Shown here piece after piece: positions 15,630 through 23,655 of a stretch of DNA of 64,000 bases. The first letter of the stretch is position 1. Every line of letters begins with the position of its first letter. Source of the stretch: Bog-473 sp035551835 (GTDB taxonomy: Bacteria; Actinomycetota; Acidimicrobiia; Acidimicrobiales; RAAP-2); NCBI GenBank assembly GCA_035551835.1, contig DASZMN010000020.1, forward strand, positions 1 through 64,000, in the 5' to 3' direction. Position numbers and translations under genes: made by a program. Below the pieces are notes generated by a model. The model saw only the letters and a list, made by a program, of their open reading frames with translations, was not told the origin of the DNA and ran no database searches.

Positions 15630-16181
15630 TCAGCCGGAGGACGCCTCGGCCGTCCCCGGCTCGAGGAGCTGGCCGGCGCGGTTCAAGATGGTGCGGCGGT
15701 TGCGGGTCGCGGCCTCGTAGCGCTGGACGGCCCGCAGTTCGTCGGGCCCCAGGCTCTCCAGCCGTCGGACGACCTGTGACGCGCTGAGCGTGTCGTAGTC
15801 GGCCAACGCCGCACCGACCGTGGCCGTGTCGGCAGCGTCGGGTCCCAGACGCTCGGTCGTCGTCGCGGCGACCGGTCCGCCCTCCGCCGGTTCGTCGGGC
15901 GTCACCGCTCCGGTGCCGTTGGCGCCGCGCACAAGCCCGTCCAGCCGCTCGGACATCCGGCGCTGCACCCGGCCGACCACATACTCGCCGGCCACGCGGG
16001 CATTGCTGATCTCCATTTCCACCCGGCCCCGTCCCTTGCCGATCAGGCCCGGTAGGTCCTCCATCACCGTGACGGCGACCCCGACCGGGGCGAAGAGGCA
16101 GGCATCGAGCGTGCGGCGCAAGCTTCCCTGGGCCGCGGTGCCATCGGCGCCCGTCTCGTCGGACAGGTTGTCGTCAGACAC
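15630..16181 (-). CDS. Conserved hypothetical protein
   Basis: 183 aa, not assignable. The first half carries an amphipathic stretch (RRTLDACLFAPVGVAVTVMEDLPGLIGKGRGRVEMEI) and the tail a helical hairpin (YDTLSASQVVRRLESLGPDELRAVQRYEAATRNRRTILNRAGQLL) that resembles short DNA- or protein-binding C-termini of actinobacterial envelope or lipid-droplet-associated proteins. No signal peptide or clear membrane segment. The start overlaps the 3' end of the DUF4193-like gene by 8 nt, so they are co-transcribed. Confidence 0.65.
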   Translation of the reverse strand: MSDDNLSDETGADGTAAQGSLRRTLDACLFAPVGVAVTVMEDLPGLIGKGRGRVEMEISNARVAGEYVVGRVQRRMSERLDGLVRGANGTGAVTPDEPAEGGPVAATTTERLGPDAADTATVGAALADYDTLSASQVVRRLESLGPDELRAVQRYEAATRNRRTILNRAGQLLEPGTAEASSG

Positions 16182-16680
16182 AGTCCCGGCAGAGCATCTT
16201 CTTCTTGTCCGCCAGCTGGCTGGGGTGCTTGACCAAGAAGCACGAGCGACAGACGAATTCGTCGGGCTGCTTGGGCAGGACCCGTTCGTTGCCCTCGGTC
16301 TTGTCCTCTTGGTCCGTCGCCTCCTCGTCCTCCGGCTCGTCCTCGACGACCAGGCGCTCCTTCAGGATCACATCGAGGCTGGCCTCGACGTCCTCGTCGT
16401 CGGGCTCCTCCTCTTCCTCCTCCTCGTCGCCTTCGCCGGAGCGCTCGACGACGGCGGCCGGTGAGGGGGTCAGGATCTCTTCGGACTCCTCTTCCTCCTC
16501 TTCGTCGAGGTCGGCGATGTCGTCATCGTCGTCCTGGCCGATGGCGTCATCGTCCTCGATCTCCTCGAGCACGTCGTCGTCGTCGACGTCGAGTTCCCCC
16601 TCTGCGAGGTCGCCCTCTTCCTCCGCGTCGGGGCTCTCGGCCTCGATCTCTTCGGCCTTGCCCTTCTTCTTGGTCGCCAT
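16174..16680 (-). CDS. DUF4193-like protein with hyperacidic N-terminal region
   Basis: 168 aa. The C-terminus VLPKQPDEFVCRSCFLVKHPSQLADKKKMLCRDC matches actinobacterial DUF4193, with two CxxC pairs that could bind zinc. Residues about 10-130 are extremely rich in Asp and Glu (several runs of 4-6), preceded by a basic patch MATKKKGK. Typical DUF4193 proteins are about 100 aa, so the acidic region is an expansion. The ATG at 16680 starts MATKKKGK; a TTG/CTG further up would add five residues. First gene of a three-gene run with 15630 and 15150. Family function is unknown. Confidence 0.8.
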   Translation of the reverse strand: MATKKKGKAEEIEAESPDAEEEGDLAEGELDVDDDDVLEEIEDDDAIGQDDDDDIADLDEEEEEESEEILTPSPAAVVERSGEGDEEEEEEEPDDEDVEASLDVILKERLVVEDEPEDEEATDQEDKTEGNERVLPKQPDEFVCRSCFLVKHPSQLADKKKMLCRDCV

Positions 16681-17035
16681 TTGCCGCCGGAGCATAGACG
16701 GTCCGAGCGACCGTTCAATCGCCGTGCGCGCGCTCCCCGCTCGGGGCCGTCAGGTCGTCGGCAGGCCGTTGTGGAGGGGTTTCGGGCGGGCAAGCCCTGG
16801 GGTCTTTGGCGCCATCTCGCAGGCCCGGAGTCGCCAGGCAAGCAACACGTTCTCTACTCGACCCCCAGGGCCTACCGCCGCCTCTCACAGCACATCCCCC
16901 CCTAACCGCATCAGCTGTTCCCTGGTGCAGTGTCCATGGGGCGTCGGGGACTGGGGGTACATTACGCAAGTCGGGGGTGGGCGCGTCAAGAAGTTCTTAT
17001 GGCCTGCCACCAGGGACTACGCGGTTACCTCCTGG
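16681..17035. other. Intergenic region without recognisable gene
   Basis: 355 bp between the minus-strand DUF4193-like gene and the 3' end of the ThyX-like gene. It should include the promoter of the 16680 gene. I find no tRNA or convincing reading frame. Two small inverted repeats occur: AAGAA-G-TTCTT (about 16988-16999) and ACCAGG...CCTGGT just after the ThyX-like stop, the latter a weak terminator candidate for that minus-strand operon. Confidence 0.5.
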
Positions 17036-18682
17036 TCAATGCGTTGCAGATTTTTCCGACCGGCGACGCTCGGCCCGGCGCTCGGATTCGAGCCGTTCCA
17101 GGTCGGTCGCCCCGTGGTCGACAAAGCTCATCGCTTCGGCGAGGGCGCGGTGCCCGGCGATCTCGGCAATCGACCGGTGCATCTGCTGTGCCACCCTCCG
17201 GTACGCCGGGTGGCCCTGGGTACCGGAGCGGAGCTCCACGAGGTGCATCGCCTCGCGCGCGTTGAGCTGCATCACGTAGCGGATGCGATGGGCCAGCGCG
17301 ACCGCGTACGACGCCTGTTCGGGAAAGTCCGGGAGGAGCGACCAGTACAGGTCCTCGGCGCGCGAGATGGTCTCGTCGTATCGCTCCCCGAGACCGGCGT
17401 CCGCGACGAGGTCGGGCATGTCGTAGCCGAGCGCGACGCCGAGACGCTGCCATTCGATCGTCAACATGCGATGCCGCTGCAGGTCGCGGAACGCGCCGTA
17501 GTCGGTGACGAGCTCGAAGCGGTAGTCGGTGCGCTCGAACGCTCGCCCGGGTCGGTGGCGGCGGTTCCGGCGGTCGCCGACGTAGGCCCGCAGCAGCGCG
17601 ACGCGTGCGTCCTGACCGAGCTGGCGGACCCGCCGGGCGGCCTCGTGTTCCGAGCACTCGAGGTAGGAGAAGCAGGCCGCCACCAGGACCTTCTCCTCGC
17701 CATCGGGATCGAAGTCCAGGAGCGTCACCTCCTCGACGGTGTCGTCTGGGACCCCGCCGGGTTCGGGGACGGGCCCGTTGAGCTCGGGCCAGAGCCGGTC
17801 GACCAACCGGGCCGTCTGCTCGCGGGTGGAGGCCATGTAGGTGGACCACTCTCCCCCGCGCTCGGCTACGTCGACGCGTTGAAGGAACGAGGGGATCACC
17901 TTGCGCAACTCGATCAACATCAATTCCGCGTACGACCGCGCTTCGGGGAGGGGGTGGGCGCGCATGCGCAGCAGCAGCTGCTCATAGGACTGTCCGGTCC
18001 CGTAGATGCCGATGTTCGACAGCGACGCGGCGGGGAGCAGGCCGCGCAGCGCGTCGAGCGACTTCGCACGCGTCGCCTGTCGGTAGACGAAGTCGCTGTC
18101 CCCCGCCTGTTGGGGAAAGCGGTCGGCCACCCGCGCCTGCATGACCGGCAACAACTCGCCGTAGGTGTCGAACACCCGGTCCATCTCTCCCACGTAGCGG
18201 GCGCCGTGGGATGAGTCGAGCAACTCCGGCGGGCGGAAGTAGCGGTATTGGCCGTTTTCGAGCCGCTGGTTGTACGCGATGTAGCGCGTCGACTGCTCGA
18301 GGTACGCCATGAGGCGGCCCCACTCGAGCACCTTGGACAGCACGTTGGATGCTTGCTCGCAGGCCAGGTGCACGCCGCCCAATTGGGCAACCGAATCGTC
18401 GCCGTACTCGACGAACACCCGCTCGTAGAGCTGCTCCGCCCGGGCCAGCCCGACCGTGGCGTCGACGGAGGCGTCACCGGAGACGTCGAGGTCACCGACG
18501 AACTCGTCGAGGAAGAGCCGGCGCAGGTTCTTGGGCGAGCGCGAGTAGCGGGCGAACAGGGCTCCCTTGACCACTTCGGGCAGGTTGACCAGGGCGAACA
18601 CCGGCAGATCGAGGTTGGTGACGTACCGCCGGAGGACCGTCTCCTCGTCCGGGGTGAAGCGCTCTTCGGAGTAGGGGAACAT
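17036..18682 (-). CDS. Tandem-duplicated ThyX-like (FAD-dependent thymidylate synthase fold) protein
   Basis: 548 aa, about twice a ThyX subunit. The first half shows YGDDSVAQLGGVHLACEQAS and W-G-R-L-M-A-Y-L-E-Q-S-T-R-Y (121-134), aligned with the ThyX signature RHRxxSxxxxSxRY but lacking its RH and first Ser. The second half keeps RHR (403-405) followed by MLT, lacks the SxR end, and has the usual C-terminal helix segment MQLNAREAMHLVELRSG. So the signature is split between the halves. ThyX makes dTMP using methylene-THF and FAD; whether this fused form does is unproven. ATG 18682 has a -10-like TATGGT 9 nt upstream. Last gene of the tat-helY run. Confidence 0.7.
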   Translation of the reverse strand: MFPYSEERFTPDEETVLRRYVTNLDLPVFALVNLPEVVKGALFARYSRSPKNLRRLFLDEFVGDLDVSGDASVDATVGLARAEQLYERVFVEYGDDSVAQLGGVHLACEQASNVLSKVLEWGRLMAYLEQSTRYIAYNQRLENGQYRYFRPPELLDSSHGARYVGEMDRVFDTYGELLPVMQARVADRFPQQAGDSDFVYRQATRAKSLDALRGLLPAASLSNIGIYGTGQSYEQLLLRMRAHPLPEARSYAELMLIELRKVIPSFLQRVDVAERGGEWSTYMASTREQTARLVDRLWPELNGPVPEPGGVPDDTVEEVTLLDFDPDGEEKVLVAACFSYLECSEHEAARRVRQLGQDARVALLRAYVGDRRNRRHRPGRAFERTDYRFELVTDYGAFRDLQRHRMLTIEWQRLGVALGYDMPDLVADAGLGERYDETISRAEDLYWSLLPDFPEQASYAVALAHRIRYVMQLNAREAMHLVELRSGTQGHPAYRRVAQQMHRSIAEIAGHRALAEAMSFVDHGATDLERLESERRAERRRSEKSATH

Positions 18683-18739
18683 GCCCGACCAACCATAGGA
18701 CGAGGGTGGCGCGACGGTCGCGGATGGGTCGGGGGTGGG

Positions 18740-20869
18740 TCAGACGGTGGGCAGCCCGCCCGCCACGACGCCCCGCACGAGCAGGTTCACGGCCTCCCGG
18801 GCGGCCGCCGCCACCTGCGCATCGGCTGCCGTGTGCGAGACCTGCTGGGCCAGGTCGGCCACCGATTTCATGGTCCGCACGAAGTCCCCGGGGGCGAGCT
18901 CTCCGACGTCGCGGCTCGCGACGCCGATCGCCACGGCCAGGGAGGCACCGCGGGCCCACGAGGCCACGGCGGTGGACAGTCCGGGGGCCGGCTGGCGGGT
19001 CCGCGGCACGCCCTGGTCCTCCTCGATGGCCCTGATCCGCTCCGCCACCTCCAAGAGGGCCGCACAGCGAGCGGCGAGGTCCGCCGTGCGCTTGTCGCCC
19101 AGCCGATCCTGGAGTGGGCCGCGCTTCTTGCCCCGGCGAGGCCCGTGCTGGGGGCCCGCCACCCGACGTGCCCGGCGCGGCTCGAACACCACGGTGGACA
19201 GCACGCCGGCCACGACGGCGGGCTCCGCCCCGGCCAAGAGGTCGCTGCGCAGGGCCTCGGCGATCAGGAGGTCGCATTCGTGGTAGATCCGCGACAGCTG
19301 CCGGCCCTCCGGCGTCAACGCCCAGCCCTCGACGTACCCCATCTTCTCCAACACGCCGAGGCGGCGGTCGAGCTGGCCGGTCAGCGAATCCGGTGTCCGC
19401 GCCTGCCACTGGGCGAAGGAGCGCCGCAAGACGGCGTGCGCCTTGTCACGGTCGAAGCGCCCCACCAGGTTGACCGCCAGGTTGTAGGTCGGCCGGAACG
19501 CCGAGCGCAGGTCCGGGGGTGGCGCCGCGGCCACCCGGGCGACCTCGGAGAATTCGATTTCGCTCGACCACGACACGACGGCGTGCCCCTCCTCGTCGAG
19601 ACCGCGGCGGCCGGCCCGCCCGGTCAGCTGGAGGTACTCGCCCGAGGTCAGGGTGGACCGCCCCGTGCCTCCGTACTTGGTGAATCGCTCGATCACCACG
19701 GACCGGGCCGGCATGTTGATGCCGAGCGACAGGGTCTCGGTGGCGAACACGACCTTCAACAGTCCGGCCTCGAAGCACTCCTCCACCGTCTCTCGGAAGA
19801 GTGGCACCAGGCCCGCGTGGTGGGCGGCGAGTCCGCGTTCGAGTCCCTCGAGCCACTCGTCGTAGCCGAGCACGCTCAGGTCCTCGTCGGCGAGCGGCTC
19901 GACGCGGCGCTCGGCGATCTCCCTGATGGCGACGCGCTCGTGCGCGTCGGTGAGGCGCACGCCGTCACGCATGAGCTGGCGCACGGCGTCGTCGCACGCG
20001 GCGCGGCTGAAGATGAACACGATGGCCGGCAGCATCTCGAGCTGGCCGAGTTCGTCCACCATCTCGGTCCGCAGGGGCGGGCGGTACGGCAGGCGCGGCC
20101 CGCGTCCACGCGACTGCCAATGGGCGGGTCGGCCTCCCCGCAGCGCCCGGCGGACGGCCTGGTCGATCCGGAGCCCTTCGCCGCCCGGCCGCCCGTTGTG
20201 CCCGAACAACGGCAGCATCAGATTTCGATCGTCCTCGCGGCGGTGCACCGCAAAGTGGTGCCGCAGCACGATCGGCCGCTCCCGTTCGACGATGACGGCC
20301 GTGTCACCCCGGACCGACCGCAGCCAACTCCCCAATTCGCCGGCGTTGTTCACGGTCGCCGAGAGGCAGACGAAGCGGACCTCGGGGGGTGACATCACCA
20401 GGACCTCCTCCCAGACGCCGCCCCGGTAGGGGTCCTGAATGAAATGGACCTCGTCGAGCACCACCGTGTGAAGGCCCTCGAGCAGGTCGGAGCCGGCGAG
20501 GAGCATGTTGCGCAGCACCTCGGTGGTCATCACGACGACCGGGGCCCGGGGTCGCACGGTGGTGTCCCCGGTCAGCAGCCCCACGTGGTCCGCGCCGTAG
20601 GCGGCGACCAGTTCGCCGTACTTCTGGTTGGAGAGCGCCTTGAGCGGCGTGGTGTAGAAGGCCTTGCCCCGTGCCGCCAAGGCGCGGCGGACCGCGTACG
20701 CCGCCACCAGCGTCTTCCCCGAGCCGGTGGGCGCCGAGACGAGCACCGAGTGCCCCGCGTCGAGGGCGGCGAACGCGTCGCGTTGAAAGTCGTCGAGTGC
20801 GAACGGCAGGTCGGCCTCGAACTCCGACGCCCCGGCCGTCTCCTGGACGGGCCACGGGAACGCGGTCAA
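18740..20869 (-). CDS. SKI2/DOB1-like (HelY-type) DEVH-box helicase
   Basis: 709 aa superfamily 2 helicase. Motif I APTGSGKT, Ia TTPLKALSNQKY, Ib MTTEVLRNML, II DEVH, III SATVNN, IV VFIFSRAAC, V TETLSLGINMPARSVVI, VI QLTGRAGRRG, then a C-terminal DSHCT-like region (about 510-700). Mycobacterial relatives are called HelY; eukaryotic relatives unwind RNA for the exosome. The start is a TTG at 20869 that overlaps the tatC stop (TTGA); no better in-frame start precedes motif I, which lies only about 45 residues in. A longer frame upstream runs antisense-like through tatC. Probably co-transcribed with tatA/B-tatC. Confidence 0.88.
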   Translation of the reverse strand: MTAFPWPVQETAGASEFEADLPFALDDFQRDAFAALDAGHSVLVSAPTGSGKTLVAAYAVRRALAARGKAFYTTPLKALSNQKYGELVAAYGADHVGLLTGDTTVRPRAPVVVMTTEVLRNMLLAGSDLLEGLHTVVLDEVHFIQDPYRGGVWEEVLVMSPPEVRFVCLSATVNNAGELGSWLRSVRGDTAVIVERERPIVLRHHFAVHRREDDRNLMLPLFGHNGRPGGEGLRIDQAVRRALRGGRPAHWQSRGRGPRLPYRPPLRTEMVDELGQLEMLPAIVFIFSRAACDDAVRQLMRDGVRLTDAHERVAIREIAERRVEPLADEDLSVLGYDEWLEGLERGLAAHHAGLVPLFRETVEECFEAGLLKVVFATETLSLGINMPARSVVIERFTKYGGTGRSTLTSGEYLQLTGRAGRRGLDEEGHAVVSWSSEIEFSEVARVAAAPPPDLRSAFRPTYNLAVNLVGRFDRDKAHAVLRRSFAQWQARTPDSLTGQLDRRLGVLEKMGYVEGWALTPEGRQLSRIYHECDLLIAEALRSDLLAGAEPAVVAGVLSTVVFEPRRARRVAGPQHGPRRGKKRGPLQDRLGDKRTADLAARCAALLEVAERIRAIEEDQGVPRTRQPAPGLSTAVASWARGASLAVAIGVASRDVGELAPGDFVRTMKSVADLAQQVSHTAADAQVAAAAREAVNLLVRGVVAGGLPTV

Positions 20870-21657
20870 CGTCCGAGCAGCTTCCCGATGCCGATGGAGA
20901 CGAAGTAGAAGACCGTGAGGGGGATGGCGAGGGCGAACATGGAGAACGGGTCCGAGCTCGGCGTGAAGACCGCGGCCAGCACCACGATGATGATGACGGC
21001 CCAACGCCACGATTTGAGCAGGCGCGCCGGCGTCACCACGTGCGCGAGTTCCAGGGAGACGAGGACGACCGGGAACTCGAACGTGAGCCCGAAGATCGTC
21101 ATCATCAACAGGATGAGCCCGAGATAGGCGATGGGGTCGTAGATGGCTTGCAGGTTTGGCCCACCGACCGACTTCAGCCAACCGAGGGCGTGCGGCAAGG
21201 TGATGTAGGCCGTGGCCGCACCGGCCAGGAAGAGGGCGAAGGCGCTGAGGACGAACGGGATGGCGTAGCGACGCTCCGACGCCTTGAGCCCAGGCGTCAC
21301 GAAGCGCCAGATCTGGAACAAGATGATGGGCGACGAGAGCACCAGGCCGCCGAACAGCGCGATCTTCACCCGCAGGGACAGCCCGTCGAGCGGCGAAGTG
21401 ACGAACAGGTTGCACGTGTTGCCGGAACGAACGATGTAGGAGTGATGCGGCCCTGACGTCGCGACCACGGTGCACAGCGGACGCAACAGGAAGGTCAGGA
21501 TCGGTTCGTACAGGAACACGGCGACCGTGGCGGCCACGAGGAAGGCGACGACCGAGATGATCACGCGGCGGCGGAGCTCGCCCAGGTGCTCCCCCAGGGT
21601 CATGTTGTCCGGCGTCGGCCTCTGCTTGCGCTTGGCCGTGAAGGGGAGCGTCACCAT
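20866..21657 (-). CDS. tatC: Sec-independent protein translocase TatC
   Basis: 263 aa integral membrane protein, core of the twin-arginine translocase. The N-terminal motif MTLGEHLGELRRRVI (receptor for the RR signal peptide), PLDGLSLRVKIALFGGLVLSSPIILFQIWRFVTPGLKASERRY and TFEFPVVLVSLELAHVVTP are all family hallmarks; six helices are predicted. It follows tatA/B by 7 bp and overlaps the helicase start by 4 nt. Tat export is used for folded cofactor-containing proteins; no RR-signal protein is obvious in this window. Confidence 0.96.
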   Translation of the reverse strand: MVTLPFTAKRKQRPTPDNMTLGEHLGELRRRVIISVVAFLVAATVAVFLYEPILTFLLRPLCTVVATSGPHHSYIVRSGNTCNLFVTSPLDGLSLRVKIALFGGLVLSSPIILFQIWRFVTPGLKASERRYAIPFVLSAFALFLAGAATAYITLPHALGWLKSVGGPNLQAIYDPIAYLGLILLMMTIFGLTFEFPVVLVSLELAHVVTPARLLKSWRWAVIIIVVLAAVFTPSSDPFSMFALAIPLTVFYFVSIGIGKLLGR

Positions 21658-21664
21658 GGTTGCG

Positions 21665-22216
21665 TCAGTTCAGCGTGGGGTCGGCCGGGATCGCGACCTC
21701 GGTCGGCTGCGGGGCGACGGCGGACCGGCCGTTCGTCGCGGGCGGCGCGGTCTCGTGCCCGCCCGCCGGGGCGGGCCGCGACACGGCCGTCCCGGATGCG
21801 CCGGCGCCGGCGCCGCCCGCGACGTCCCCCGTCCCGTTCGCGGTGACGACGGGAGGCTGGAAGGACCCGTCCGGGGCCTCCGCTCCTGTTCCCTCTGCGC
21901 CCCCGGCGCCCTCTGCGCCCTCTGCGCCCTCTGCGGCACCTGCGGCCTCCCCCGCCTCGCTCTCCTCCTCGGGGGCCATGGAGGACAGGTGGTTCAACAG
22001 CGCCGAGGGTGAACGGGCCAGGCGGGCGATCTCGGAGGTCGGCGGCAGGTCCGGCATGGTGCTGCGCACCTCCGATTCCATCCGGTGCCGGAACTCGTTG
22101 AAGGTGCGCCAGGCCCCCCCGACCTGGCGGGCGAATTGGGGCAGCTTGTCGGGCCCGAGCAGGATGATTGCGACCACGCCGATCACGATCAGCTTGCCGG
22201 GGTCGAGGTTGAACAT
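21665..22216 (-). CDS. Twin-arginine translocase TatA/TatB family protein
   Basis: 183 aa. One N-terminal membrane helix (MFNLDPGKLIVIGVVAIILLGPDKLP) followed by an amphipathic helix (FARQVGGAWRTFNEFRHRMESEV) is the TatA/B signature; the helix is TatB-like and the long C-terminal tail (about 75-183) is low complexity Glu/Ala/Gly/Pro, partly encoded by a 9-bp tandem repeat. Only one such gene is next to tatC here; a second TatA elsewhere in the genome would be expected. A TAGAGT hexamer lies 8 nt before the ATG, so transcription may start here independently of pafA. Confidence 0.88.
   Translation of the reverse strand: MFNLDPGKLIVIGVVAIILLGPDKLPQFARQVGGAWRTFNEFRHRMESEVRSTMPDLPPTSEIARLARSPSALLNHLSSMAPEEESEAGEAAGAAEGAEGAEGAGGAEGTGAEAPDGSFQPPVVTANGTGDVAGGAGAGASGTAVSRPAPAGGHETAPPATNGRSAVAPQPTEVAIPADPTLN
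21908..21934 (-). repeat. Three 9-bp tandem repeats (GCCCTCTGC) in tatA/B
   Basis: Three exact in-frame copies encode the Glu-Gly-Ala repeats of the cytoplasmic tail; partial copies flank them. Confidence 0.8.
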
Positions 22217-22224
22217 GTGCCCTC

Positions 22225-22230
22225 ACTCTA
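22225..22230 (-). promoter_or_regulatory. -10-like hexamer of tatA/B
   Basis: TAGAGT ends 8 nt before the ATG at 22216 on the minus strand. No Shine-Dalgarno sequence is present, consistent with a leaderless transcript. Confidence 0.4.
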
Positions 22231-22265
22231 CGGTGCGGCCCCTCGCCTCAGATGGCGAGAGCGGC

Positions 22266-23624
22266 TCAGAGCGACTGGATGAGACGCTCCACCCGCTCGT
22301 CGTGTGACTTGAAGGGGTCTTTCAGCAGGACCGTCCGCTGGGCCTGGTCGTTGAGCTTCAGGTGGACCCAGTCGACGGTGAAGTCCCGCCGCCGCTCCTT
22401 GGCCCGCTTCACGAACGCACCCCGCAGCCGGGCCCGGGTCGTCTCGGGGGGCTTCGTCATGGCCTCGGTGATGGCGTCGTCGGTGCAGGTACGTTCCATC
22501 TCGTCGCGCTGCTGCAACTTGTAGAAGAGCCCGCGGCTGCGGTCGACGTCGTGGTACATGAGGTCGATCATCGCCACCTTGGGGTGTGACAGCGAGACGT
22601 CGTGGCGCCGGCGCATGTGCTCGACCAGGCGGTACTTCGCCACCCAGTCGCACTCGCGCCACAACGACGTCGGGTCGGCCTCGAGGCCCTTCAGGCAGTA
22701 CTCCCACATGTCGAGCGCGCGGTCTTCCTCGGGCGACAGGCCGCGCCGCTCGCGGAACTTGAGCGCCCGCTCCAGGTACTCGATCTGGATGTCCAGCGCC
22801 CGCATCTCGCGCCCGTTGGCCAACCGCACCCGGCGCTGGCAGGTGATGTCGTGGCTGATCTCGCGGATGGCCCGGATGGGATTCTCCAAGGTGAGGTCGC
22901 GCAGCACGGTCGAGGAGTCCTCGAGCATCGCCAACAGGATCGACGTCGTGCCGATCTTCAGGAACGTGGCGTACTCGCTCATGTTGGAGTCCCCCACGAT
23001 CACGTGGAGGCGGCGGAAGCGCTCGGCGTCGGCGTGGGGCTCGTCGCGGGTGTTGATGATCGGCCGGCTCCGGGTGGTCGCCGACGAGACGCCCTCCCAG
23101 ATGTGCTCGGCCCTCTGACTGAGACAGAACACCGCACCGCGCGCCGTCTGAAGCACCTTGCCCGCCCCGGCGTAGATCTGGCGCGAGACGAGGAAGGGGA
23201 TGAGTACCTCGGTGTAGCGGTTGAACTCGTCGTTGCGCTCGGTCAGGTAGTTCTCGTGGCAGCCGTAGGAGTTGCCCACCGAGTCGGTGTTGTTCTTGAA
23301 GAGGTAGACCTCGCCCCGGATGCCCTCCTCGCGCAGCCGCGCCTGCGCACCGGTGACGAGCTGCGCCAGGATCCACTCCCCCGCCTTGTCGTGGACGACG
23401 ACGTCGCTGATCTTGTCGCACTCGGGGGTGGCGTACTCGGGATGGCTCCCCACGTCGAGGTACAGCCGGGCGCCGTTCTCCAAGAAGACGTTGGACGAGC
23501 GGCCCCACGACACGACGCGGCGGAAGAGGTAGCGCGCCACCTCGTCGGGGCTCAGGCGGCGTTGCCCGCGCAGGGTGAACGTCACCCCGTACTCGTTCTC
23601 GACCCCGAAGATGCGCCGTTCCAC
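22266..23624 (-). CDS. pafA: Pup--protein ligase PafA
   Basis: 452 aa; joins the C-terminal glutamate of Pup to lysines of target proteins using ATP. Starts MERRIFGVENEYGVTF, with the glutamine-synthetase-like nucleotide-binding Glu residues, the catalytic Asp57 in GARLYLDVGSHPEYATPE, VYLFKNNTDSVGNSYGCHENY and NTRDEPHADAERFRRLHVIVGDSNMSEY. The shorter Asp region and MERRIFG start separate it from Dop. A TACGGT hexamer lies 6 nt before the GTG start, so it has its own promoter although it sits 20 bp after prcA. Confidence 0.97.
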   Translation of the reverse strand: MERRIFGVENEYGVTFTLRGQRRLSPDEVARYLFRRVVSWGRSSNVFLENGARLYLDVGSHPEYATPECDKISDVVVHDKAGEWILAQLVTGAQARLREEGIRGEVYLFKNNTDSVGNSYGCHENYLTERNDEFNRYTEVLIPFLVSRQIYAGAGKVLQTARGAVFCLSQRAEHIWEGVSSATTRSRPIINTRDEPHADAERFRRLHVIVGDSNMSEYATFLKIGTTSILLAMLEDSSTVLRDLTLENPIRAIREISHDITCQRRVRLANGREMRALDIQIEYLERALKFRERRGLSPEEDRALDMWEYCLKGLEADPTSLWRECDWVAKYRLVEHMRRRHDVSLSHPKVAMIDLMYHDVDRSRGLFYKLQQRDEMERTCTDDAITEAMTKPPETTRARLRGAFVKRAKERRRDFTVDWVHLKLNDQAQRTVLLKDPFKSHDERVERLIQSL

Positions 23625-23630
23625 GGTTCA

Positions 23631-23636
23631 ACCGTA
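23631..23636 (-). promoter_or_regulatory. -10-like hexamer of pafA
   Basis: TACGGT ends 6 nt before the GTG at 23624. The 7-bp palindrome at 23638-23655 sits in the position of the -10/-35 spacer. Confidence 0.45.
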
Positions 23637-23637
23637 G

Positions 23638-23655
23638 TGCTGGCCTATGCCAGCA
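23638..23655. repeat. Perfect 7-bp inverted repeat with tetraloop at the prcA/pafA junction
   Basis: TGCTGGC (23638-23644), loop CTAT, GCCAGCA (23649-23655). The loop and flank contain the prcA stop codon. It may be an operator overlapping the pafA promoter, or a hairpin marking the prcA 3' end; there is no T-tract. Confidence 0.45.

Noticed and set aside
16681..17035. tRNA or small RNA in the 355-bp gap
   Set aside because: No cloverleaf, T-loop or consistent stem pattern was found by eye.
18740..21475. Apparent 911-residue helicase with an extra N-terminal domain
   Set aside because: The first about 200 residues are tatC read in another frame; the helicase starts at the TTG overlapping the tatC stop.
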